A stretch of DNA of 64,000 nucleotides from Rubrivivax sp. (GTDB lineage: Bacteria; Pseudomonadota; Gammaproteobacteria; Burkholderiales; Burkholderiaceae_C): positions 1 to 64,000 of the forward strand of contig JAIXWM010000083.1 of NCBI GenBank assembly GCA_027491255.1, read 5' to 3'. Position numbers and translations under genes: made by a program. Positions within the stretch are counted from its first letter, which is position 1, and the number at the start of each line of letters is the position of its first letter. The notes beneath the pieces are model-generated. The model saw only the letters and a list, made by a program, of their open reading frames with translations. It was not told the DNA's origin and made no database searches. This document shows, piece by piece, positions 1 to 11,889 of the stretch.

Positions 1-115
1 CAGCAGTCAAATCAAGAAGGCGGCGGGCAAAGCAAGCGTAGTGCCATACGCGCCTCCGTGACGAGCTAAGCTGTTGATTTTATTTGGGTTGCGCTGAGAG
101 GATGACAAACTCGGG

Positions 116-2854
116 CTAGCGCCGCGCCCTGAAATCCCCGCCCACACCCGTCACCAGGCTGTCGGGCCGCAGGTGGCGCCGCAGCGCGGCGCTCACCTGC
201 TCGGGCGTCAGCGCCTCGATCGCGGCGCTGATCTCGGCGTGGCGCTTCATGGTCTCGCCCAGCCAGGTCTGGCGCGCCAGCAGTTGCGCCAGCGTCTCGT
301 CCTGCGCCAGCGACAGGCGGCGCAGGGTCAGCAGCGCGGCCTGGCCTTCGGCGACCTCCTGCGCGCTGAAGCCCTCGCGCAGCGCACGGTCCATCTCCTC
401 GCGCAGCGCCGTCTCCACGGCGGCCAGCTTGTCGGGCGCGAAGATGGCGCGGAACTGCCACCACGAACCCGGCTCCCAGGGATTCCACTCGATCCAACTG
501 CCCACGTCATAGGAAAGCCCCTCGCGCTCGCGGACGCGCAGCCACAGGCGCGACTGCCCGCCCTGGCCGAGCAGGTAGTTGCCCAGAAGCAGCGCCGGGT
601 AGTCGTCGGCGCGGTCCGTCAATGCCAGGGGCTGGCGCATACGCAGGCTGGCGTTCTGCTTGTCTGGCGTCTCGAAGACCAGCCGCGCCGCAGGCGACGT
701 CCACAAGGGTCGCTCCAAGCGCGCGGGCGACTGTGGAGCAGTCCAGCCCGCAAACGCGCGCTCGAGCACAGCGCGGGCAGCCGCAGGGTCGAAGTCACCG
801 ACTGCCGTGAAGACGCCCAGTCCTGCACCGACAAAGCGTGCGTGGAAGGCGCGCAGTCCCTCAGGCGTGAGGGCGCGCAGGTCGGCCTCCGTCTCTTCGA
901 ACGTGGGCGCGTGGCGCAGGTCGCCGCGCGGATACGGATTGCCATGGCGCTCGATCGCCCGGGCGACGATGGCCCCGGGCTCGGTACGTGCCCGTGCCAG
1001 CGCAGCGAGTTGCTGGCGTACCGATTCGTCCAGCAGTGCGGTGTCGAAGACGGGCTGCTGCAGCATCTCTGAGACGAGTTCCAGCAGCGCCGGGAAGTTC
1101 TCGCGCCGTGTCCGCATCTGCGCTGACAGCAGGCCACGCGTGAATTCGAAAGACACCTCGGCCCGCAGCGCGTCCAGCCGGTCCTGGATCTGCTGGCGCG
1201 ACCGCGCGGCGGTCGCCTTGCCCAGCAGATCGGCCATCACGGCACCGGTCGTTCCGAGCCCTTGCAGCGATGCGGCATCCCCGATGCGCAGCTGCAGCTC
1301 GGCCTGAACCACCGCGCCGCGCGTGCCCTTGGGCAACAGTGCCAGCTTCAGGCCCCCCGCCTGGGAGCGCTGCACACGCGCCTCGATGGCCTGCGGTGTG
1401 CCTGCGAAAGTCTCGGCACTGGCCTCGGCCTGGCGCGGGCGGAAGTCCTGCAGCTGAGCCGCCACGTCCACTGCGGCCGGCGCCGGCGCGCGTACCGGCG
1501 TGGGCGTCGGCACGAAGCTGCCGAGCGTGCGGTTGGCCGGCAGCAGGCGCTCCTGCGCCACACGCTGCACCTGCGCCAGCGGCACCTCGCGAACGCGGTC
1601 GCGAAGCTGGAACAGCAAGCGCCAGTCCCCCTGGGCCACCGATTCCGACAGCGCCTGGCCGACCTGCTCGGGGTCGGTGTAGCCCTGTTCCCAGGCGTTC
1701 AGCCAGCGCGTGCGCGCGCGCTCGAGCTCCTCGGCCGTGATCGGCTCATCGGCCCGGGCCTCGAGGGTGCGCAGCAGCGTCTGGCGTGCGGCGGCAAGAT
1801 CCTGTCCCGGCGCGAGCTGGGCGCCGAAGACAATGAAGCCCGGGTCGTGCAGTCCCGCCGCCCAACCCCAGGTACGGGCCGCGAGACCGGCTTGGGTGAG
1901 GCGCCGGTGCAGGCGGCCACCAGGCTCGTCGGCCAGCACCTGGGTCATCAGCTCGATGGCCGCCTGGTCCGGGTGGGCCGCCGGCACTCCGTGGTAACCC
2001 ACCAGAAGCGAGGCGCTCCCGCCCACTCGGCGCAGCACCACCTCGCGCTCACCGTCCTGCACAGGGTCGAGCGTTACCAGCCTGGGCAGCGGCACAGCCG
2101 GGCGCAGGATGGGCCCGAATGCGCCCTCGACGATTGCACGCACGCGCGCCGGGTCGAAGCGGCCCGACACGATCAACGTCGCATTGTCAGGCCGGTACCA
2201 GCTGCGGTAGAAGGCCCGTAGACGCTCGATGTCCACACCCTCGACATCGCTGCGCGCACCGATCGTCGAGCGGCCGTAGCCGTGCCACTGGTACATCGCC
2301 GCCAGCGTCTTCTCGAACAGGATGCGCCCGGGGCTGTTCTCCCCCATCTCCATCTCGTTGCGCACCACCGTCATCTCGGTGTCCAGGTCGGCCTTCGCGA
2401 CATGGCTGTTGACCATCGCATCCGCCAGCCAGCCCAGGTACCAGGCCAGCGTCTCGTCGTTGGCGGCGAAGCTTGCAAAGTAGTTCGTCCGGTCCATCGA
2501 CGTGGTGCCGTTGGCGCGCAGGCCGCGGCGCCCGAAATCCGCCCAGGGCCGCGGATGCTTGGCCGAGCCCTTGAACAGCATGTGCTCGAGCAGATGGGCC
2601 ATGCCGGTTTCGCCATGGTTCTCGTGGCGGCTGCCCACACGCACGGTCAGGTTCACCGTCGTCGTCGGCTTGGAGTCGTCGGGCGCCAGCAGCAACTGCA
2701 GCCCGTTGGGCAGCGCGTACTCGCTGATGCCCTCGACGCTGCGCACGGGGCTCGAAGCCGCCGCATTGACCGAGGCTCCCAGGCACAGCCAAAGGATCAG
2801 GCCCAAGATGAGAGTCGGCAAGCGCGACGACCTGTGATGAACACGTGACTTCAT
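116..2854 (-). CDS. Secreted M16 family zinc metallopeptidase (pitrilysin/insulinase-like)
   Basis: A 912-residue protein with both halves of the M16 clamshell in one chain. A hydrophobic signal peptide (about residues 12-33, ending in Ala-rich sequence) predicts export to the periplasm. The inverted zinc motif HLLEH is at residues 87-91, followed by the expected acidic stretch (NEMEMGE) for the third ligand. The C-terminal half keeps the fold but shows no second HxxEH, as usual for the non-catalytic domain. I chose the ATG at 2854 over an upstream in-frame start because it sits directly before the signal peptide. The role is presumably degradation of peptides in the periplasm; the substrate is unknown. 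It lies downstream of two tRNA genes on the same strand. The family call is firm; the physiological role is not. Confidence 0.9.
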   Translation of the reverse strand: MKSRVHHRSSRLPTLILGLILWLCLGASVNAAASSPVRSVEGISEYALPNGLQLLLAPDDSKPTTTVNLTVRVGSRHENHGETGMAHLLEHMLFKGSAKHPRPWADFGRRGLRANGTTSMDRTNYFASFAANDETLAWYLGWLADAMVNSHVAKADLDTEMTVVRNEMEMGENSPGRILFEKTLAAMYQWHGYGRSTIGARSDVEGVDIERLRAFYRSWYRPDNATLIVSGRFDPARVRAIVEGAFGPILRPAVPLPRLVTLDPVQDGEREVVLRRVGGSASLLVGYHGVPAAHPDQAAIELMTQVLADEPGGRLHRRLTQAGLAARTWGWAAGLHDPGFIVFGAQLAPGQDLAAARQTLLRTLEARADEPITAEELERARTRWLNAWEQGYTDPEQVGQALSESVAQGDWRLLFQLRDRVREVPLAQVQRVAQERLLPANRTLGSFVPTPTPVRAPAPAAVDVAAQLQDFRPRQAEASAETFAGTPQAIEARVQRSQAGGLKLALLPKGTRGAVVQAELQLRIGDAASLQGLGTTGAVMADLLGKATAARSRQQIQDRLDALRAEVSFEFTRGLLSAQMRTRRENFPALLELVSEMLQQPVFDTALLDESVRQQLAALARARTEPGAIVARAIERHGNPYPRGDLRHAPTFEETEADLRALTPEGLRAFHARFVGAGLGVFTAVGDFDPAAARAVLERAFAGWTAPQSPARLERPLWTSPAARLVFETPDKQNASLRMRQPLALTDRADDYPALLLGNYLLGQGGQSRLWLRVREREGLSYDVGSWIEWNPWEPGSWWQFRAIFAPDKLAAVETALREEMDRALREGFSAQEVAEGQAALLTLRRLSLAQDETLAQLLARQTWLGETMKRHAEISAAIEALTPEQVSAALRRHLRPDSLVTGVGGDFRARR

Positions 2855-2963
2855 CGTCGATTCCAAGGACTGCCCGGGTTGAGGTGGGAACGGCCCCCGA
2901 CAGTGACCAAGCATATGGCGACTACGCGCCCGGAATCAAGGTCCGTGACGAAGAAGATCCGCT

Positions 2964-3040
2964 TGGCCTGCCCGGAGGGACTCGAACCCCCGACCTGCTG
3001 CTTAGAAGGCAGCTGCTCTATCCAGTTGAGCTACGGGCAG
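2964..3040 (-). tRNA. tRNA-Arg (anticodon TCT)
   Basis: A complete 77-nt cloverleaf on the minus strand. The acceptor stem CTGCCCG/CGGGCAG pairs perfectly, the D stem is GCTC/GAGC, the anticodon stem GCTGC/GCAGC encloses the loop CTTCTAA (anticodon TCT, reading AGA), and the T arm has TTCGAGT. The CCA end is encoded. It lies 39 nt downstream of tRNA-Pro and is probably co-transcribed with it. Confidence 0.97.
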
Positions 3041-3079
3041 AAGGTGCCGCCGCTCGTGGCCGGGCGGCTGGAGGCGAGA

Positions 3080-3156
3080 TGGTCGGGGTGAGACGATTCG
3101 AACGTCCGACCCACTGCTCCCAAAGCAGTTGCGCTACCAGGCTGCGCCACACCCCG
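3080..3156 (-). tRNA. tRNA-Pro (anticodon TGG)
   Basis: A complete 77-nt tRNA on the minus strand. The acceptor stem is CGGGGTG/CACCCCG, the D stem GCGC/GCGC, the anticodon stem ACTGC/GCAGT with loop TTTGGGA (anticodon TGG), the T loop TTCGAAT, the discriminator base A, and CCA is encoded. It is the first gene of a two-tRNA unit with tRNA-Arg. Confidence 0.97.
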
Positions 3157-3168
3157 ACGAAGCACTAG

Positions 3169-3174
3169 ATTGTA
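3169..3174 (-). promoter_or_regulatory. Probable -10 box of the tRNA-Pro/tRNA-Arg unit
   Basis: TACAAT on the minus strand lies 12 nt upstream of the 5' end of tRNA-Pro, so transcription would start a few bases before the mature tRNA. No convincing -35 hexamer is visible at the standard spacing. Confidence 0.5.
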
Positions 3175-3207
3175 CCGGCCCGAGGCAACGGCGACCGGCG
3201 GCGCTGC

Positions 3208-4926
3208 TCAAACCCCAGCCTGACGCGCCAGCGCGTTGGCGCGGATGGCGCCCAGCGTCGTGCGCGAGGTGATGACGTCGGTGTCGAGCTTCAGGTGCAG
3301 CAGCGTGGGCTCGCCGCCGGCCAGCGCGCGTGCAAATGCGGGCTCGAACTTCTCGGTCTTTTCCACGCGCTCAGCCTGCCAGCCGTAGGCGCGCGCCAGC
3401 GCAGCGAAGTCGGGGTTGTGGAGGTCGCTGCCGCTGACGCGGCCCGGGTACTCGCGCTCCTGGTGCATGCGGATCGTGCCGTAGCTGCCGTTGTCGACGA
3501 CGATGCTGACCAGGCGCCGCGCGCCGTAGGCCTTGGCGGTGGCCAGTTCCTGGCCGGTCATCAGGAAGTCGCCATCGCCGGCGACGTTGATGACCGTGCG
3601 CTGCGGGTACAGCAATGCCGCGGCCACCGCCGCCGGGAAGCCGTAGCCCATCGCGCCCGAGGTGCAGGCCAGCTGGGTGCGGCCATGGTGCTGCAGCCCC
3701 GGGTACTGCACGTAGCGGTGCAGCCAACCGCTGAAGTTGCCCGCACCGTTGGTGTAGACCGTGTCCTGCGGCGTCAGGCGCTGCACGGTCTTCATCACCG
3801 CGGCCATGTCCATCGGCTCCACCGGCTGGGCCTGCTGGTTGGCCAGGTAGTCGGCGCGCGCGGCCTCGGTCCAGGCGGTCCACGGCACCGTGGGCGGCGC
3901 GGCCAGCGTCTCCAGCGCCTTGCCGGCGCAGGCCAGCGAGGCCTGCAGCATCAGGTCGGCGGCGTAGACGCGACCCAACTCCTCGGGCCCGGCGTGCAGA
4001 TGCACGAGCTTCTGCGTCGGTCGCGGCGCCTGCAGCAGCGTGTAGCCGCTGGTGGTCATCTCGCCCAGGCGCACGCCCACGGCCAGCACCAGGTCGGCCT
4101 CGCGGATGCGGCGCGCCAGCGCCGGGTTGATGCCGATGCCGGCGTCGCCCACGTACAGCGGATGCCGGTTGTCGAAGGTGTCCTGGAAGCGCAGGCCGCA
4201 GCTCACCGGCAGCTGCCAGTTCTCGGCGAAGCGCTGCAGCGCCTCCACCGAAGCGGCAGTCCAGCCGCTGCCGCCGGCGATCACCAGGGGCTGGCGCGCG
4301 GCCACCAGCATGGCGCGCAGGTCGCGCAGCGCGCCGGGCGCGGGCCAGGCCAGCGCCGGCTCCACGCGCGGCAGCACCGGTGCGGCGGTGGGGGTGGTCA
4401 GCATGTCCTCGGGCAGCGCCAGCACCACAGGCCCGGGGCGGCCCTGCATCGCGGTGTGGAAGGCCCGGGCCACGTACTCGGGCAGCCGGTCGGCGCTCTG
4501 CACCTCGGCCGCCCACTTGGCCATGCCCAGCGTGCCGGGGCCGAACATCTGGCGGTAGTCCACCTCCTGGAAGGCCTCGCGGTCACGTTGGTCGCTCGCC
4601 ACCTGACCGACGAAGACGATCATCGGCGTGGAGTCCTGAAACGCCGAGTGCACGCCGATGGCGGCGTTGGAAGCCCCCGGCCCGCGCGTGACGAAGCAGA
4701 TGCCGGGCCTGCCGGTGAGCTTGCCCTGCGCGTCGGCCATGAAACTGGCGCCGCCCTCCTGGCGGCAGGCGATGAAGCGGATACGGTCGCGGTGCTGGTG
4801 AAGACCGTCGAGCACGGCGAGATAGCTCTCGCCGGGCACACCGAAGCAGGTGTCCACGCCCTGTGCGATCAGCGCCTCCACCAGCGCGTGGCCGGCCAGC
4901 CGGGGGACCGAAGTCGAGGAAATCAC
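3208..4926 (-). CDS. Thiamine-pyrophosphate-dependent enzyme, acetolactate-synthase-like
   Basis: A 572-residue member of the ThDP-dependent decarboxylase/synthase superfamily in the order N-terminal pyrimidine-binding, central, C-terminal pyrophosphate-binding domain. The cofactor-activating glutamate is in RQEGGAS (about residue 57). The ThDP/Mg motif GDGDF...DNGSYG is in the C-terminal third. The start is GTG at 4926, with a good AAAGGAG site eight bases upstream, and it overlaps the stop of the upstream MFS gene (GTGA), so translation is coupled. No regulatory small subunit (ilvH) is adjacent, so this is probably not the biosynthetic acetolactate synthase. It could be a 2-oxoacid decarboxylase, oxalyl-CoA decarboxylase relative or sulfoacetaldehyde-type enzyme; the substrate cannot be told from sequence alone. 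Pairing with a transporter suggests catabolism of an imported organic acid. Confidence 0.85.
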   Translation of the reverse strand: MISSTSVPRLAGHALVEALIAQGVDTCFGVPGESYLAVLDGLHQHRDRIRFIACRQEGGASFMADAQGKLTGRPGICFVTRGPGASNAAIGVHSAFQDSTPMIVFVGQVASDQRDREAFQEVDYRQMFGPGTLGMAKWAAEVQSADRLPEYVARAFHTAMQGRPGPVVLALPEDMLTTPTAAPVLPRVEPALAWPAPGALRDLRAMLVAARQPLVIAGGSGWTAASVEALQRFAENWQLPVSCGLRFQDTFDNRHPLYVGDAGIGINPALARRIREADLVLAVGVRLGEMTTSGYTLLQAPRPTQKLVHLHAGPEELGRVYAADLMLQASLACAGKALETLAAPPTVPWTAWTEAARADYLANQQAQPVEPMDMAAVMKTVQRLTPQDTVYTNGAGNFSGWLHRYVQYPGLQHHGRTQLACTSGAMGYGFPAAVAAALLYPQRTVINVAGDGDFLMTGQELATAKAYGARRLVSIVVDNGSYGTIRMHQEREYPGRVSGSDLHNPDFAALARAYGWQAERVEKTEKFEPAFARALAGGEPTLLHLKLDTDVITSRTTLGAIRANALARQAGV

Positions 4927-6194
4927 GATGTCGCTCCTTTACCGAGGGCCCGCGATGCCGTGCGAAGACCCACCCAGGCGGCGGCCGTGATCCCGAGGAT
5001 AAAGGCCGCGGCCGATCCGGCAAACACACCCGCGGCCCAGCCGCGGTCCATCATCCAGCCGAACAGGGGCGCGCCGAGCGTGAAGCCGACGTCGAAGCCG
5101 GCATAGACCGTGCCGTAGACACGTCCGGTCGCCCCGGGAGGCGCGGCCTGGCGGATGAGCAGATCACGAGACGGGCCCGCGATGCCGGTGCCCAGGCCCG
5201 CCAGTGCCGTCACGAATGCCGCCAGCGAACTGGGAAGCCAGCCGCTGGCCACGATCAACAACAGCAGCGCCGTGCCCGTCATGGCCAGGCCGATGGTGAG
5301 TTCCAAGCGTGACACGCGCGTGCTGACGAAGCCGCCGATCAGCATGCCGACCGCGCCGAAGAGCATGTACCCCGTCAGCACCGAAGCGGTGGCGGACAGC
5401 GGCAGGTTGTACAACTGACCCAGCGCCGGCCCGGCGAAGCCCTGGATGGCCGACATCGCGAAGGTGCTGAACAGGAAGAAGGCGAAGCACATCCACAGCG
5501 TGGGCAGGCGCAGGAAGGCGAGCGGATGCTCGACCGCCGCCGACTCGCGACCGCGTCCCGGCGCCGCGCCTCCCGCAGGCGCCTTGGTCGCCGCCGCGGA
5601 CCGGTCCTCGAGCACATCACGGTGCAGCCAGACGAGCACCAGCACGAAGACAACCCACAGTGCAGTGGCCAGATAGGCCGCGCGCCAGCCGGCGCCGCTG
5701 GCGGTCACGCCGACCAGGAACACCGGCGCCACGGCCCAGCCCAGATTGCCGCTGATGCCATGCACGGAGAAGGCGTGCCCCAGCCGCGGCGCCGAGACGC
5801 GTTGGTTGAGGATCGTGAAGTCCACCGGGTGAAACGGAGCATTGCCAAGACCCGCGAGCATGGCCGCGAACACCAATCCGCCGTACCCCTGGGCCGAAGC
5901 CGCCGCCAGCGCCGCGAGCAGGAAGCAACCCAGCGCGGCGTACAGCACCACGCGCGCCCCCACCCGGTCGACGAGGAAGCCGGCCAGGGCCTGCCCAATG
6001 CTCGAGATCAGGAAGAAAAGACTCACCAGCAGGCCAAGCTCCGAGTAGCTGAGCCCGAATTCGCTGATGAACACCGGGAACAGCGGCGGCAGCAGCAGGT
6101 GGAAGAAATGCGAGGTGCCGTGCGCGACGGAAACGACACCGATGATGCGGGCGTCCTGCCCGAGAGGTACGGCAGCGGTGGCGGTAGAGGACAT
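4923..6194 (-). CDS. MFS transporter, fosmidomycin-resistance-like
   Basis: A 423-residue major facilitator protein with about twelve hydrophobic segments and a soluble loop between the two six-helix halves (around residues 190-215, rich in Ala/Gly/Arg). The N-terminal motif [18 protein letters not shown] and the loop [11 protein letters not shown] (motif A region) resemble the Fsr group of drug and metabolite transporters. The start is the ATG at 6194; upstream in-frame codons encode an Arg/Pro-rich stretch unlike a membrane protein. Its stop overlaps the GTG of the ThDP enzyme by three bases, making a two-gene operon. It is divergent from nadA. Direction of transport and substrate are unknown. 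Confidence 0.85.
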   Translation of the reverse strand: MSSTATAAVPLGQDARIIGVVSVAHGTSHFFHLLLPPLFPVFISEFGLSYSELGLLVSLFFLISSIGQALAGFLVDRVGARVVLYAALGCFLLAALAAASAQGYGGLVFAAMLAGLGNAPFHPVDFTILNQRVSAPRLGHAFSVHGISGNLGWAVAPVFLVGVTASGAGWRAAYLATALWVVFVLVLVWLHRDVLEDRSAAATKAPAGGAAPGRGRESAAVEHPLAFLRLPTLWMCFAFFLFSTFAMSAIQGFAGPALGQLYNLPLSATASVLTGYMLFGAVGMLIGGFVSTRVSRLELTIGLAMTGTALLLLIVASGWLPSSLAAFVTALAGLGTGIAGPSRDLLIRQAAPPGATGRVYGTVYAGFDVGFTLGAPLFGWMMDRGWAAGVFAGSAAAFILGITAAAWVGLRTASRALGKGATS

Positions 6195-6379
6195 GCGTGC
6201 TTCGGATCGCCCGGCGGTACGGACGGATGGGGTGTCTGCGCCTCGCGCAATCAGCCGCCGGCACCCGCCGGTCGTGCGCAAGCTTGATCTGCGACGATTG
6301 TGCGCCAAGGTCGCTCCACGAGGACTTCGCGCCTGGGCTACCATCTCGGTCCCCTGAAACACAGCCCCGTGCGGACACC

Positions 6380-7492
6380 ATGAGCGCCGTGATGTACGAC
6401 TACACGAGGCAGGACGCCGAAGGCGCGTCCTGCACGGCGCACGCCTGGGCCAAGGTGCCCCCGCCGCTGAACCCGGCGCAGCGCAAGCGCAAGAAGGAAG
6501 AGGCGGCCCAGGCGCTGCGGCGGGCGGGCGCCGTGCTGGTGGCGCACTACTACGTCGAAGGCGACCTGCAGGACCTCGCGCTCGAAACCGGCGGCTGCGT
6601 CGCAGACTCGCTGGAGATGGCCCGCTTCGGCCGCGAGCATGCGGCACAAACCCTGGTCGTGGCCGGCGTGCGCTTCATGGGCGAATCGGCCAAGATCCTC
6701 TCGCCGGAAAAGCGCGTGCTGATGCCCGACCTGGAGGCGACCTGCTCGCTGGACCTCGGATGCCCGCCAGACGACTTCGCCGCCTTCTGCGACATGCATC
6801 CCGACCGCGAGGTCGTCGTCTACGCGAACACCAGCGCCGCGGTCAAGGCGCGCGCGGACTGGATGGTCACGAGCTCATGCGCGCTGGCCATCGTCGAGCA
6901 CCTGAAGGCCCAGGGACGCAAGATCCTGTGGGCGCCTGACCGCCATCTTGGTCGCTATGTCCAGGAGCAGACGGGCGCCGACATGCTGATGTGGCACGGC
7001 GAATGCATCGTGCACGACGAGTTCAAGGGCCTGGAACTCGAGCTGATGCGGCGCGAACACCCTCAGGCCCAGGTGCTGGTCCACCCCGAGTCACCCGAGA
7101 GCGTGGTCCGCCAGGCGGACGTCGTCGGCTCCACCTCCCAACTGCTGAACGCCGTGGTGAACGGCAGCGCCGGCGAGTACATCATCGCCACCGACAGCGG
7201 CCTGATGCACCGCATGCGCCAGCTCGCCCCGGGCAAGACGCTGCTCGAGGCCCCCACCGCCGGCCGGGGCGCCACGTGCAAGAGCTGCGCCCACTGCCCC
7301 TGGATGGCCATGAACAGCCTGCAGGGCGTGATCGACTGCCTGGCCAGCGGCGAGGGGGCGATCCACGTCGACGAGTCGACCAGTACCCGGGCCCAGCGCT
7401 GCATCGAGCGCATGCTCGACTTCGTGCAACGCAACCCTGGCAGCGTCACGCAGCCGCGCGGCGGCTTCGTGCCCGCCATCGGCCCGGCCTGA
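6380..7492 (+). CDS. nadA: Quinolinate synthase NadA
   Basis: Condenses iminoaspartate with dihydroxyacetone phosphate to quinolinate, the second step of de novo NAD synthesis in the cytoplasm. The 370-residue product has the three conserved cysteine regions that hold the [4Fe-4S] cluster: [21 protein letters not shown] and the C-terminal KSCAHCPWM. It also has the typical [12 protein letters not shown] and MGESAKIL segments. The ATG at 6380 was preferred to an upstream start because the extra residues are low-quality Arg/Ala sequence. nadB and nadC are not in the window, so the rest of the pathway is encoded elsewhere. Confidence 0.96.
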   Translation: MSAVMYDYTRQDAEGASCTAHAWAKVPPPLNPAQRKRKKEEAAQALRRAGAVLVAHYYVEGDLQDLALETGGCVADSLEMARFGREHAAQTLVVAGVRFMGESAKILSPEKRVLMPDLEATCSLDLGCPPDDFAAFCDMHPDREVVVYANTSAAVKARADWMVTSSCALAIVEHLKAQGRKILWAPDRHLGRYVQEQTGADMLMWHGECIVHDEFKGLELELMRREHPQAQVLVHPESPESVVRQADVVGSTSQLLNAVVNGSAGEYIIATDSGLMHRMRQLAPGKTLLEAPTAGRGATCKSCAHCPWMAMNSLQGVIDCLASGEGAIHVDESTSTRAQRCIERMLDFVQRNPGSVTQPRGGFVPAIGPA

Positions 7493-7505
7493 GGTTGCAG
7501 CAGTC

Positions 7506-7525
7506 GGCGGCCGAAGCCGGCCGCC
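7506..7525. terminator. Possible bidirectional hairpin between nadA and clpB
   Basis: GGCGGCC and GGCCGCC form a 7-bp GC stem with a 6-nt loop in the 42-nt gap between two convergent genes. There is no T-run on either side, so intrinsic termination is uncertain. Confidence 0.3.
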
Positions 7526-7534
7526 GGCCGCGCC

Positions 7535-10126
<2,592 letters not shown>

Positions 10127-10151
10127 GTGATTCTCCTTGTCACTGCCGGGG

Positions 10152-10179
10152 AGTTGGGGTGGCCACTCCTGGTTTCAAG
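10152..10179 (-). promoter_or_regulatory. Heat-shock (sigma-32) promoter of clpB
   Basis: On the minus strand CTTGAAA (10173-10179) is separated by 13 nt from CCCCAACT (10152-10159). This matches the RpoH consensus CTTGAAA-N(11-16)-CCCCATNT at all but one or two positions. It sits 25 nt upstream of the clpB ATG, leaving a very short leader that contains the ribosome site. Confidence 0.85.
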
Positions 10180-10229
10180 TCGCAGGCGCGCCTTGACGAT
10201 GCCACCGGATCAACATTTCGCACCGACCC

Positions 10230-10235
10230 TAGAAT
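10230..10235 (+). promoter_or_regulatory. -10 box implying a leaderless transcript
   Basis: TAGAAT ends six bases before the GTG start at 10242, so the expected transcription start coincides with the first base of the start codon. No clear -35 hexamer is seen. Confidence 0.5.
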
Positions 10236-10241
10236 GGTCAC

Positions 10242-10775
10242 GTGGACATTCACCAAATCCAGGTCAAGTACGACCCGGTGCAGGATCGCCTGCTGATGCA
10301 GGTGCGCACCCGTGACGACCAACTTTTCGGGCTGTGGTTGACGCGGCGCATGGTCATGCGCATGTGGCCACCGGTGCGTCAGCTCATGACCGCCATCGCG
10401 GTGGACCGCAGCGCCCCTGGCGCCATGGCCGTTCCCGAGGCCCGGGAGATGTTGGCCCAGGCTGCCCGCGAGCGGGCTTTGAAATCCACCGACTTCAAGA
10501 CACAGTTCAATCCGGCTGCCACCAAGCTCCCGCTCGGAGCCGAACCCATGCTGCCTGCAGCCATCGACCTGCGCAAGGCGCCTCGTGGCGCCATCGTGCT
10601 CGCGATCCGGGACGCCCAAGGCCGCAGTCTCGAGCTCCAACTCGGCGAGGATCTCGCCAACGGTTGGATGAAGCTGATCGAGAACGCATTGGCCCAGTCC
10701 GACTGGGGCATAGAGATCACGCCGCGTGCACCGGAATCTGCACCGACGGAACCACCGTCGCGTGTGTTGAACTGA
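10242..10775 (+). CDS. Conserved-looking hypothetical protein
   Basis: A 177-residue soluble protein that I do not recognise. It begins MDIHQIQVKYDPVQDRLLMQ and has a predicted beta-rich N-terminal third, a central Ala/Arg helical part (residues 50-90) and a C-terminal beta region (AIVLAIRDAQGRSLELQL). There is no signal peptide, membrane segment or metal motif. Codon use matches its neighbours, so it is a real gene. The start is GTG with no Shine-Dalgarno site but with a -10 box at leaderless spacing. It is divergent from clpB; the two promoters lie in the same 115-nt gap. Confidence 0.75.
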   Translation: MDIHQIQVKYDPVQDRLLMQVRTRDDQLFGLWLTRRMVMRMWPPVRQLMTAIAVDRSAPGAMAVPEAREMLAQAARERALKSTDFKTQFNPAATKLPLGAEPMLPAAIDLRKAPRGAIVLAIRDAQGRSLELQLGEDLANGWMKLIENALAQSDWGIEITPRAPESAPTEPPSRVLN

Positions 10776-10829
10776 GAGCCCGGCGCCAAGGCGGACCCTC
10801 AAGGCGCTGCGCGAGATCGGCGGCCGTTT

Positions 10830-11393
10830 TCAGTCGTCAGCGCTGAGCCGGCGGTATGCGCCCCGGTGGTAAAGCAAGGGGCGGCCTTCGCTCTGCGCCA
10901 CACGACGCACCTGGCCTATGAAGAGGCGGTGATCGCCCTCGTCGTGCCAGCCACGCAAAGCGCACTCGAAGCTGGCCAATGCGTCAGCCAGCACCGGCGC
11001 ACCACCAAGGCCAGCGCTCCATTGCCCCACCGCAAAGCGCTCTTGCGCCGGGCGACCGGCGAACTGGCTCGACAGCGCAAGATGCTCCTGCCGCAGCACG
11101 TTGACCGCAAAGTGCGGCGCAGCGCTGAAGGCCTCGAGTTGCGTGCTCCGCAGGCGCAGCGACCACAGCACGAGCGCGGGCTCCAGCGACAGCGAACTGA
11201 AGGAATTGACGGTCAGGCCGCAGGGCTGCTGACGGGTATCGAGGCAGGTCACCAATGTGACGCCCGTGGCGTAGCGGCCGAATGCCGCGCGCAAGACATC
11301 GACCGGCGGCGCCTCGGGCGCGGTTACCTGAACGGTCGCGGAAGACTCCGCTGCCGCCTCGTCAGGCCAAACCAGATCCTTGGGCATGGGCAT
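10830..11393 (-). CDS. Flavin reductase-domain protein (FMN-binding)
   Basis: A 187-residue protein of the flavin reductase-like FMN-binding split-barrel family. It matches the family core in FGRYATGVTLVTC, the flavin-contact segment GLTVNSFSSLSLEPALVLW, and HFAVNVLRQEHLALSSQFAG. Such proteins reduce flavin with NAD(P)H, often to supply a monooxygenase, but no partner oxygenase is nearby. It is the last gene of the run from alaA through moaE, 11 nt after moaE. The start is taken at the first of two adjacent ATGs (11393); 11387 is equally possible. Confidence 0.85.
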   Translation of the reverse strand: MPMPKDLVWPDEAAAESSATVQVTAPEAPPVDVLRAAFGRYATGVTLVTCLDTRQQPCGLTVNSFSSLSLEPALVLWSLRLRSTQLEAFSAAPHFAVNVLRQEHLALSSQFAGRPAQERFAVGQWSAGLGGAPVLADALASFECALRGWHDEGDHRLFIGQVRRVAQSEGRPLLYHRGAYRRLSADD

Positions 11394-11404
11394 CCTGTCT
11401 GCGG

Positions 11405-11887
11405 TCACGGTTGGGCGTTGCGCCGGTCGATGCCCCAGCGCTGCAGCGCGGCGTCGTCGCTGACACGCGCATCGACCCAACACGCACCGTCGGGGCGGGT
11501 TTCCTTCTTCCAGAAAGGCGCCTGAGTCTTCAGGTAATCCATCAGGAACTCGCAGGCCTGGAAGGCCTGCCCGCGGTGCGCGCTGCACACCGCCACGAGC
11601 ACGATCTGGTCCAGCGGCCGCAGCCGCCCGACACGATGGATGACCCGGGCGGCGCGAATGTCGAAGCGGGCAAAGGCTTCTTCGATCATGGACTCGATCG
11701 CCGCCTCGGTCATGCCCGGGTAGTGCTCGAGCTCGAGTTCGGCGATGCCGCCGACAGCGCCGTCGCGGTCACGCACGGTGCCGATGAAGCTGACGACGGC
11801 GCCGACACCCCCGTCACCCGCGCGAAGCGCATCGACCTCTGCACCGAGGTCGAAGTCCCCGTGACGGATCTCGACACGGCCTCCCAT
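11405..11887 (-). CDS. moaE: Molybdopterin synthase catalytic subunit MoaE
   Basis: Large subunit of molybdopterin synthase, which adds two sulfurs from MoaD thiocarboxylate to precursor Z (cPMP). The 160-residue protein contains the hallmark segments GAVVSFIGTVRD, LELEHYPGMTE, the HRVGRL loop and the C-terminal lysine motif KTQAPFWKKE that contacts substrate. The ATG at 11887 is preceded by GGAGG lying inside the end of moaD, two bases after its stop, so the subunits are translated together. Confidence 0.96.
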   Translation of the reverse strand: MGGRVEIRHGDFDLGAEVDALRAGDGGVGAVVSFIGTVRDRDGAVGGIAELELEHYPGMTEAAIESMIEEAFARFDIRAARVIHRVGRLRPLDQIVLVAVCSAHRGQAFQACEFLMDYLKTQAPFWKKETRPDGACWVDARVSDDAALQRWGIDRRNAQP

Positions 11888-11889
11888 GG

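Noticed and set aside
1..115. Gene or terminator at the left edge
   Set aside because: No coding pattern continues into the window and no convincing hairpin follows the peptidase stop; only a short T-rich stretch near 75-90 is seen.
2964..3156. Integration site or island at the tRNA pair
   Set aside because: No integrase, no duplicated tRNA end and no change in base composition on either side.
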